This document shows, piece after piece, positions 56,087-64,000 of a stretch of DNA of 64,000 nt. Under the pieces are notes generated by a model. It saw only the letters and a list, made by a program, of their open reading frames with translations, was not told where the DNA came from and did not search any database. A program made the translations under genes and the position numbers. The stretch's first letter is position 1. Every line of letters begins with the position of its first letter. Source of the DNA: Cephalotus follicularis (Eukaryota; Streptophyta; Magnoliopsida; Oxalidales; Cephalotaceae); assembly GCA_001972305.1 (NCBI GenBank), contig BDDD01001384.1:208884-272883 (forward strand), written 5' to 3'.

Positions 56087-58357
56087 TGTCACACCACGTT
56101 TACAAAAACGCATTATTAAAGCGCTAAAGGCAATTAACACAAACATACAGCTCATGCCAGACCATAAAATTAAAACTTAAACCTTTAACAAGGTACAACA
56201 GTTGCGGAAGCACAAAACCATAAGCTGTAAACCGTAACGTGTGTCCCATACCACACGCTACTCAAGAACAAAACATCAAACTAATCGCCCATAAAACGGA
56301 GCGTGAAAAATAGTACAGGTTTAAATTCTGTCAAGAACAAGATTATTACAACAGTACAGACGGGAACTATAACCAACATCGGTTTAAGACAAAACAAAAG
56401 TACAAGCAGAAGCAAGATCATGACAACTTGATCCTCCTTCATGTCGGTCCCACAGGTCCACGGCATCAATCTGTAAAGTAGGGGGTTAGCCGTTGTCCTC
56501 ACTTGGCTAAAGCATAACAGCAGTTCAAACACATAGCAATTCACAGAGCAAACAGTGAATTCAGGCAGTACAGTACAGTAGACAGTAGTGATCGATTTGA
56601 TCCACAATAGTCAGGTTATTTCCAAAATGTTTCCGAAAGTGACACATTTGAAAATATACGTTTTCCATAGAAAATATCATAATTCAGTTTCAGTAGCGTA
56701 AATGTTTGCCAGTTCGGTCGAAAATATGTTTATTTAGTCAAAACGTATTTCACACTCAAAACATCATATTCCGAGTTCCTATATGCATTTCTAAACTAAC
56801 AATACTTAGAAATCATAAACCAATTTCAAACAGTCAAGAACAGGCAGTAAAACAGTACATATGCGATGCATACAAATGCTCAAATGCACCCAAATAGGAA
56901 TCGGGATCGTTCCGTATCGTAAGGTGAAGAAAACCCCAAACAGCAGGAAAGACGTCGACGTCTTTCCAAATGGCGTCGATGTCATTTCTAACAGGCGTCG
57001 ATGTTCAAGTCGTAGAGTCAGCGCGATTCACAGAAGAAGGCGTCGATGTTCAAACATACACGTCGACGTTCAAGGTCTGGGAACTCGAAACGACAGCGTG
57101 CCGATAATGGCGTCGACGCACTAAATTAGGGACCTTAGGCATCGACGTGATTCATGCCCAAACCCAGGCAGGATAGAAAAAGGCGTCGATGTCCATAAAT
57201 ATACGTCGACGTCTTTTAAACAGAAGTCGTCTTCTTCGTCGCGTCTCAACACAAAGTAGCCATAACATCTCATAAACATGCATAACCACAGGCAATCATG
57301 GCAAGAAACCAACATGAAGATACTTAGCACATATCTAACATGTCATGGCATCAATCCAGTAACCAAAACAGTTCAAGAATCATGCATAAAATACACCCAA
57401 AATCATAGACTAAGCATGGATATTAACTTGAAATACAGCCATGGCTTTCCCCTACCTCTTATCCCACGTTAGGAACAGGAAAATCCACCCCTTTTCGTAT
57501 CCAACAGGTCACAGCAACTCCAAGATTCTTCCCGTCGCTGCAAGCCACTAGCTCCCAAGCTTCCAAGCTCCAAGCAAGCTCAACAATGGTGGAAATGTTT
57601 TTCCTCTTTTAATTTCTGATCTCTAACAGTCACAGTGTCTCTCTCAGGTGTATGGTTCTATCCCCAACAGTAGCCGAAGGTAAGGGGGTGAGGAATGTCT
57701 TTTATGCACTCATCTTTGTTTCTTATGTGTTTTGCAGGTCACATGCATTTAGGGCACACCCACCTTCTGCATGCAGTCACTGCGTTGGTTTTTCCCCCTC
57801 CTTCATGCCAGACAGTGCCCCTCCCTTCTATCCATCCATTGCATGCCCACTTGTTCCATTTCTCTTGCATGCATTGCATGTCCACCCTCACAAGTCACAC
57901 TTGTTCACATCACTTCTGTCATGCAGGTTAGGGAGTAGGGTGCATGCCCAACACGTCCCAAGCCATACCCCAAGGCGTCTGCAAAAGCCCCATCTCGATT
58001 CTCCCTTCGCACGTTTTCTGTCAGAAGGTAACATGCAAGACATTCGAACATAAGACGTCGACGTCTTTCCAAAGACGTCGATGTCTTTGGTCCGGATCGT
58101 GGTGCATGTGCATGCAGTTACGTGAAACACTCTGTCAAAAAGGCGTCGACGTGATTCATAAAGGAGTCGACGTCATTCCTCCAAGACAGCGTCGTTTTAG
58201 CCCATTATACATTCCTTGGACATTTAACACCAAAGCTTCAAAATGAGAAGGATTGGAAAACATCACAAAATTCGGAAAATCCATCCTTTTATTAATTCCA
58301 CAATTTAAGAGTACAAACTATGTGAAATAATACTACATGGAAATCTCGGGCGTTACA
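56087..58357 (-). repeat. 5' LTR of the Tekay-like element, 2,271 bp
   Basis: It runs from TGTCACACCACG to CGGGCGTTACA. It lacks 482 bp that the 3' LTR has (junction at about 56526, AGCAGTTC|AAACACATAG). It carries palindrome clusters at 56949-57231 (nine words) and 58053-58200 (AAGACGTCGACGTCTTTCC, AAGACGTCGATGTCTTTGG, AAGGCGTCGACGTGATTC and GGAGTCGACGTCATTCC). Its sense start TGTAACGCCCGAGATTTCC is close to that of solo LTR members 2, 4 and 5. Confidence 0.88.
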
Positions 58358-59804
58358 ACCAGGCGCAGCTTTGGTTTCTTCTCCGCTCTCTTCAACTCTC
58401 TCTCTCTCAATCCCCACTGGGATCTCCTCCAAGGCATGACCTTCATCATCTAAAGCTGCCCTAAGACCGCTAGACATGCTCAGTCCAACGTCGCGCAAGC
58501 GGTCCTCGGTAATGGCGAAATTCACCTCCTCTGGCTCCAGCGCTAACAGCTTTGCAAGGTCTGCCTTCTCTGCCCCAGATAAAATTGATCTCTGGTTAAG
58601 GCGTTGGGTATCCAACGAATCACACCAGTGGGAGGGAGTGAAGCTAGGGAGATTCCTAATGAGGAAGCACCTCTCCCTCCAGTTCTTGATAGATTTCGTA
58701 GGATCCACCAATAGTTTTTTGGCAGACAGTGCGCAACTTAAAATAGTATCCGCGCTTGCCAAGAGATGCAGTGAGGACATGAAACTCCATGAACAGCCCC
58801 ACCATCGCAGTCACTTTTGCTTCCAAACATTTCACTAAGAAGCCCATTATGAAGCTCCAAGACTGCGCTTGAAGGAGTGAGGGATGAAGTTGAAAACTCC
58901 TCAAAATAGCAATAGGGAAGGGGGGTACAGGAAGTCTCAGACCATGTAAAAGAGTGTCCTCGAAAACCACGAAGAGGCCAGGTTTTCTCTCTGTGGCCTC
59001 CTTAGGATCTCGGGGAATGGATACCGTCAAGCCTCTGGGGAAGCAGTATTTTTTAGCCAACTTCACCACTTTTTCATGAAGAAGTACACTTTTATCGAAT
59101 TGGGTCCTAAAGACTTGAGTCCCAGCTTCGGAAGAAGCGACCTCAGGACCGCCCACTGTGGCAGCATCCATGGCTTCCTCCGAGCCAAGAGAACGCTCGG
59201 CAACTTTCACCGCCTCTGTCATGTGGCGTATTTCTGCTAGATTAGCTGGTCTGGATGTTCGCTTAACTCTAGCCATCTAGAAACTTATGAAGAGAGAAAG
59301 AAATAGAAGATTAGAATCTAAGAAAAACCCAAGAGATGCCCTAATCAGTTTGCAAAACAAAGAACAAAGAGCGACTCACCTGAAATTTTTCAAGAGAAGA
59401 TTTGAAGAAAAATCGTTTGTAGGTCTGGAAGATCAAAAAGCTTTAAAAAAAGAGCTTTGAAAATTGAAGAGGATTAAAGTAAGGAAACTTCTCCAAGAAG
59501 AAGAAGTGTTTTAAAGGACTTTAGGTTGATTCCAGACCATACGATCTTTGCAAGATCAAACGGCCTAGATCACCCATTAATCAGACGTGGGAAACAAAAA
59601 GACTGTGCGCAGTAAACGAAAAGACGGGGGCAGGAGCCATGCTCGTCCTGCCACGCATCAATTAAAGCTAGAGCTGAGCCAAAAGGCAAAGCCCATAAGC
59701 CAAAACAGGCCTAATTATGCATCAAAGATCTGCTCAAAGCAAGGCCACCTCACTAATGCTCCTCCTCCTCTGTAAAGCACATAAAAGGAAGACCAAATGG
59801 GCAT

Positions 59805-60271
59805 ATGATATGAAAAAAATTCAGTTGTTATTAAGGTACTAACATGTGTCCAACTACTCCCACAACTAAATCGCCTAATATCACGGTGATAATGGAGAGA
59901 TAACACCTCCATTCAAATATAAGAAAATGCCTCCAAATTCTACCGTTTTCTAGGGACAATTAACCTCCTCTGCAATGTGAGCAGGGGCAGTTACTGTCAG
60001 GTAAAGCTATAAATACCCCAAAGAAAGACTTTACACAAGTCGAGCAAATCACCATACTCACTTCTTATCTTCTCTGCACTCAACTGACTTAAGCATCAGA
60101 GGGTCCCCGGGAGTAAAAACTCTTGGACTTTCAACTGTTTGTCTTATTTGTCTGCAAGGAAGACCAAAGAACCAAATACCCAATACAACCTTCGGAGCAT
60201 CCGACGTTTTTCCCAACAAATTAAACATCTACACATGTAGGAATGTTATGGAGTTGATTTCTACATCAACA
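59805..60271 (+). repeat. 3' LTR of gypsy B, 467 bp
   Basis: It starts TGATATGAAAAAAATTC after AAATGGGCATA and ends TACATCAACA before the TSD AGAAG. The TATA region is AGCTATAAATACCCC. Confidence 0.9.
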
Positions 60272-60296
60272 AGAAGAAATCTTATAAACTATACGA

Positions 60297-60900
60297 TAAA
60301 AAATAATAATAAATCATAGTTTTAAATAGTAATTACATGAAAATATTAAACCATCATTCGATTTCCTCTCAGAGCACATGATTTTACTAAATACGTTCTT
60401 GAACACATAAGAGTTTATAAACTATGATTTAATTACGCATATAAAAAATATAGAATACATGCACATTCTGTCAAATAAATTTATATTAATTTTTTTTGCT
60501 ATTGTGTTGATTAAATATAATTTATTTATTTATTTTTAACGTAAACTGTAATTATGATTAATTTACTATTTTAAATTATAAGAAATAATTTTTTCTATAC
60601 AATAAAAAAATTAATAAATCATAGTTTTCAATTGTAATTAAATGAAAATATTAAACAGCTATTCGATCTCTCTTAAAGCACATGATTTTACTAAAAACGA
60701 TATTAAAGATGTATGATTATATATACTATGATTTGATACGCATATAAAAATATAAAATACATATTTTTTTTCAATTAAGTTTTATTAACTGATTATTTTT
60801 TTAATGTAAACTACAATTACGATTAATTTAATATTTTGAATTATAAAAAATATTCTTCATTATAAAATAAAAAAAATATTAGATTAATTGAAAAAATAAG
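60297..60900. repeat. 305-bp direct repeat inside the MULE-like element
   Basis: AAATCATAGTTTTAAATAG at 60311 recurs as AAATCATAGTTTTCAATTG at 60616. It is followed in both by GAAAATATTAAAC, GCACATGATTTTACTAAA and ATATAAAA words in the same order. The second copy runs into the right arm. Confidence 0.75.
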
Positions 60901-61244
60901 ATTTGTTATAATTCAAAATATTAAATTAATTATAATTATTGTTTGCGTTAAAAATAAATAAATTATATTTGACGCTAAATAGAAACTTTTGTATATTTTA
61001 GACGCTTAATTGAGATTTTTTCACAAAATATGTGCCACACATGGCATTTATTGAAAAAAAATAGTCAAAACAACTTCGTTTTGAGTTATATTCCGTTAAG
61101 TTATTAACGGAGATTGACAGTAGACGTCAAATTGGACACTTTTGATAACTTGGACGCTTAATTGAGAAAAATTTCTAGTTAGACGTCAAATTTAAAATAC
61201 ACATATATTTGAGTAGGTCGATTTGAGATTTTCTTTTTTTTAAT

Positions 61245-62187
61245 TGCGTAATTGACTGAAGAAAAAATAAGTTATACTGAAATTAAATTAACAACTTCAG
61301 AGAGTGTTAGAGAGAGTTGATAGAGCAGAGACTATGGCGAGTTGTAAAATGGAATTGTGAGGATCTGAATGAGAATATTATAGGAGTTAACTGAATACAG
61401 AACGACACAAATACTTTTGAAAGTAACTGTTTTCAAAAGTAAAAAGCAACTAAAAAATGTACAAACTACTAGTTTTTTTTTGTAACAATAAGCCCTTTTT
61501 TTCGAATTTGAAAGTCTCCGCATTGATACACGCCAGCACTGGTCTGGTGTTATAATCGATTACGGGCATGGATCGTACCAAATTCGTAATCGAGCCTGTA
61601 CACAATATAAAGCATGGTTCGATCAAATCCCACAGGCCTGTAACCAGGTCGGTTCCCAATATAACGCACAATCTGATTGGATTCGACGGACAGGACCGTA
61701 TCGTGCTTATCTTTATTGTAACCCGTCAATTGAATTAAATAAAAAAGAAAAAAACTTAAGATTTTCTATTGTACTTTTATGCGTAATTGCGTACTACGCT
61801 CTCTCAACCGTTAAGACAATGAATGGAACATCTCCTACATGCAACTAGCAATTCCCAAAAATCCCCGTACATCTATGAGGTGTTGTTTAATAGGTCCTAT
61901 CTAGGTTCCATTACATTACTCAAATAACAATAATGAACAGACCGGATGCATCAAAATCTTTCCCAAGTTATTAAAAGGAATACCTTCGAGTCAATAACGG
62001 ACACTAGAGGGGTTCACAGGGCGCTGGCTTCCCTAAATGATTTCTTTCTTTATAAATTTTATATAGAAAGAATTACAAGAAAAAAAAATTCTATTTGAAA
62101 ATTTTGTTCATGAGCCCTCTAATTATTCAAATTTTTTGCATTGACACTTCTAAGTTTCCAAAACTGAATCGGTCCTTGTTCCGAGTG
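61245..62187. other. Non-coding interval
   Basis: No gene is recognised. 61540-61720 is less AT-rich, with repeated CGTACCAAATTCGTAATCG-like words. Open frames here are short and without domains. Confidence 0.4.
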
Positions 62188-62320
62188 TCATTATAATAGA
62201 AGGTGCAAAAGGTTAGATTTCTTTATTGATCATCACATTATTTGTTATGATCATTATATGGGTTGATTAACTCAACAATAATACTAAATTGTTTGGTGAG
62301 AATCGCAATCCACATAAAAA

Positions 62321-62515
62321 GGAGTAATGCTATGAACAAAAAAAAAAAAAACTACAACAATTACAATAATTGTTGATGTATCATAACATTATTTAGTTAA
62401 ATTAAAAAGTGTAAGAGGACCATCGTTAAGTTGAATTAAAAAGTATGAGTGGTTATAATATCAACAGTTGCTGTTAGTTGCTTTTATTTTTAGTTATTGT
62501 CCATAGTATTATTCC
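62321..62515. mobile_element. MITE, copy 1 (195 bp)
   Basis: The left end GGAGTAATGCTATGAAC and right end GTCCATAGTATTATTCC are inverted repeats. ATAAAAA flanks both sides (7-8-base TSD), which suggests the hAT type. Confidence 0.65.
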
Positions 62516-62697
62516 ATAAAAAACAAATAATTGATGTGGCAAATGTCTAGGCCATGTTGTGTTGTCATTATAAGAGAAGGTGCAAAAGGTTATATTTCTT
62601 TCCTTATCATCACATTATTTGTTATGATCATTATATGGGTTGGTTAACTCAACAATCATACTAAATTGTTTGGTGAGAATCGCAATCCATGTAAAAA

Positions 62698-62886
62698 GGA
62701 GTAATGTTATGAACAAAAAAAAAATAAAACAATTACAATAACTATTAATGTATCGTAACATCATTGAGTTGAATCAAAAAGTGTAAGAGGACAATCATTA
62801 AGTTGGATTAAAAAGTATGAGGTGTTATAATCACAGCAGTTGCTGTTAGTTGCTTTATTTTTAGTTGTTGTCCATAACATTATTCC
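62698..62886. mobile_element. MITE, copy 2 (189 bp)
   Basis: The left end GGAGTAATGTTATGAAC and right end GTCCATAACATTATTCC are inverted repeats. This is the duplicated copy of the MITE at 62321. Confidence 0.65.
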
Positions 62887-62935
62887 ATAAAAAACAAATA
62901 ATTGATGTGGCAAATGTCTGGGCCAGGTCGTGTTT

Positions 62936-63503
62936 GGGTTGACCCACAGTAGGTTCAGATCATTGCGTTTCGAGTCATTTATTGCATTGGGTAAAAAAAA
63001 AAAATCCATCTTGACTCACCCATCATAAATTAGGATGGGTTCGGGTTCGAGTCGACCCACGAGTTTAATCAAAATAAGTATAAAAATAATGGATATATAA
63101 ATTCTATCAAGCGTATTTACTTTGTTTTTAATTAATCTAATATATGTATTTAAGTATATTTAAATATGTGGATTCTCAAGCATAATAATCGATAAATCAT
63201 TATAATTGTATGGCATAACTTGTTGAACAAACAATAATTGTTAGTAATTTTTAAAATTTTTAAGAATTAATCATCACAATCAAGTTGTGTGTATTTAGTA
63301 GTGTACACCTACTAAAAATTAAAAAGAAAAAGACATCAATAATAATTAAAAAAAAAAACATCGACACTAATTCAAAACAATATCAATTATAGTTTTTATA
63401 AATTTGTATAAGTTATCTAGTTTCTGTATCAACTTGTCAATGTTAACCATCACGCGCGTTACCACCCTTCAACTACAGTGAGAGCATTAATAATAATGGT
63501 AAC
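62936..63503. other. Non-coding interval
   Basis: It opens with a GGGTTGACCCAC...GGGTTCGAGTCGACCCAC region (62935-63065), of a kind common in plant dispersed repeats. AT-rich sequence follows, with no feature I can support. Confidence 0.35.
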
Positions 63504-64000
63504 TGATGGAGGAAAAATATACTTGTAAAAGCAAGGACACGTGTCCACAGGAGACTTGACCAACTGTCCATGGAGGATTAAAGGCTTATCAGCAAGTTAT
63601 GCCGAGGACCACACTCATGGCAAAGAATGGCCATCTCGGACCAAAAGACAATGTTCATTATTTCTTGTTGACAACACAGTGAGACCATAAGTCCGAGGAC
63701 ACTCCTCGGACTCAAGGCCAAAAGACCACTTTCACGGCGTGAGGGCCGAGGACTCCCTCGGCCCAAAGTACCTATAAGACGGAGAACAGGAGATACGGTC
63801 TCCTGAACACAGAAGCTGAGGACCTCTTCCTCAGCCGAATCATACTTGTTCCATTCTCGGAACCATGGCAGAGACTCACTTTCCTCTGCCGACATATCAT
63901 CCTATAATGGAGGACTTTAACCTTATCTACAGGATAAGGAGATAACCATTACCAGATTCGTTGGGATTTAGGCTTATCCAGTTAAGGAGATAGAATCTCA
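63504..64000 (+). repeat. Probable LTR start of another Tat-like element (runs off the right edge)
   Basis: It starts TGATGGAGGAAAAATATAC, with AAGGACACGTGTCC soon after, similar in layout to the gypsy A LTR start. It contains three dyad motifs: TCCGAGGACACTCCTCGGA, GCCGAGGACTCCCTCGGC and GCTGAGGACC...TCCTCAGC. A promoter-like CCTATAAGAC lies near 63770. The other end and any coding part lie beyond the window. Confidence 0.5.

Larger units (their letters stand above)
53274..58357 (-). mobile_element. Tekay/Del-like gypsy element, pol deleted (member 6)
   Basis: The plus strand starts TGTCACACCCCGTTTAC and ends CTCGGGCGTTACA; ACCAGG flanks both ends (53268-53273 and 58358-58363). On the minus strand the parts are 5' LTR (56087-58357), primer-binding site, gag, zinc knuckle, then directly the middle of the 3' LTR (54958 leftwards). 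All of pol and the first kilobase of the 3' LTR are deleted, so it could only be mobilised in trans. It interrupts the antisense gene of gypsy B. Confidence 0.9.
51772..59276 (-). pseudogene. Antisense multi-exon gene of gypsy B, split by a Tekay-like element
   Basis: The gene starts MARVKRTSRPANLAEIRHM at 59276. A long intact segment follows: FDKSVLLHEKVVKLAKKYCF, PGLFVVFEDTLLHGLRLPVP, AILRSFQLHPSLLQAQSWSF and MVGLFMEFHVLTASLGKRGY, which is Transposase_28-like, then SIKNWRERCFLIRNLPSFTP. The nested element occupies 53274-58357. Beyond it an intron is likely at about 53157-53253 (donor GTATTAAG, acceptor TTCTATGTAG), and another near 52588-52664 (donor GTATGTGAC, acceptor TTTTGCTAG). The last exon includes MEFKTSSEFQVALAGAVEDF and an acidic tail ending near 51772. 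Both introns match those of gypsy A, so the spliced layout is conserved. Confidence 0.75.
44896..60271 (+). mobile_element. Tat-lineage Ty3/gypsy element B with a nested Tekay-like element
   Basis: LTRs at 44896-45317 and 59805-60271 share TGATATG...CATCAACA ends, and a perfect TSD AGAAG (44891-44895 and 60272-60276) lies outside. Parts in order: primer-binding site, gag, protease, RT, RNase H, second RNase H, integrase, repeat-rich 3' region, antisense gene split by a Tekay-like insertion, LTR. It is a relative of gypsy A and has fewer stops, but pol has several frameshifts. Confidence 0.92.
44541..61233. mobile_element. MULE-like long-inverted-repeat element, split by gypsy B
   Basis: The left arm (44541-44895) is the reverse complement of the right arm (about 60870-61233) at roughly 85% identity. 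Shared words include TCCGTTAATAACTTAACGG, ATATAACTCAAAACGA and CAATAAATG. The ends read GGAAAAATCTCA and GAAAATCTCA in inverted orientation. Both sides meet TTTTTTTAAT (44531-44540 and 61235-61244), a 9-10-base TSD as made by Mutator-like elements. Without gypsy B the element is about 1.3 kb. It has no transposase, so it is non-autonomous. The A/T-rich TSD is weak proof by itself. Confidence 0.65.
62188..62935. repeat. 387-bp direct duplication, each copy with a MITE
   Basis: The copies start TCATTATAATAGAAGGTGC (62188) and TCATTATAAGAGAAGGTGC (62575) and run collinearly to AAATGTCTAGGCCA / AAATGTCTGGGCCA. Each holds one MITE. They are about 90% identical by eye. Confidence 0.88.

Noticed and set aside
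61450..61671. 73-codon minus-strand frame and a GATT-rich block as a tRNA or gene
   Set aside because: No cloverleaf could be drawn and no domain is visible.

Overview
The window is a stretch of plant nuclear genome made almost entirely of nested LTR retrotransposons, with no convincing host gene, tRNA or rRNA. Ty1/copia lineages of Ale and SIRE type, Ty3/gypsy elements with the Tat-lineage double RNase H, long LTRs of Tekay/Del style, and hAT, MULE-like and MITE debris together point to a flowering plant, probably a dicot. The species cannot be named from this sequence. All identifications come from reading the sequence; no database was searched.

Layout. Bases 1-5148 hold the right part of a minus-strand copia element (pol start, protease, gag, a 1.8-kb leader, primer-binding site, LTR) whose gag carries an exact 737-bp tandem duplication. 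5149-7439 is non-coding. 7440-8515 is a 1.08-kb internally deleted Ale-like copia with 212-bp LTRs and an AACCA target-site duplication (TSD). 8792-42067 is a Tat-type gypsy element blown up by insertions. Its 5' LTR carries a 2.4-kb solo LTR, and its reverse transcriptase is split by a SIRE-type copia that itself carries a 3.1-kb solo LTR. The middle of the gypsy, together with the same SIRE insertion site, appears a second time (27273-35490), with further solo LTRs inside. RNase H, a second RNase H, integrase, a repeat-rich 3' region, an antisense multi-exon gene and the 3' LTR follow. 42068-44540 holds a MITE-like foldback and a hAT transposase remnant. 44541-61233 is a MULE-like long-inverted-repeat element, split at 44895 by a second Tat-type gypsy (44896-60271, TSD AGAAG). 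That gypsy is itself split by a Tekay-like element (53274-58357) that kept gag but lost pol. 61234-64000 is AT-rich, with a 387-bp direct duplication containing two MITEs, and ends in the first 0.5 kb of another LTR.

How the pieces work together. The coding parts are the usual retrotransposon set (capsid, protease, reverse transcriptase, RNase H, integrase) and nearly all are broken by stops and frameshifts. The insertion order can be read from TSDs: the Tat gypsies are oldest, then SIRE, then Tekay-like LTRs, which inserted into both.

Most unusual signals. (1) The long LTRs of unrelated elements carry clusters of short palindromes centred on TCGA, in three vocabularies: AAGACGTCGACGTCTT, TTAAGCGTCGACGCTTAA and ACAGTCGACTGT. 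Two homologous Tekay-like LTRs use different vocabularies at the same places. (2) One LTR has a seven-unit array of stem-loops with a conserved loop and co-varying stems. (3) Both Tat gypsies carry an antisense gene with apparently conserved introns, and its predicted N-terminus resembles the histone H3 tail. (4) A diverged duplication shares both a SIRE insertion site and a nonsense codon.
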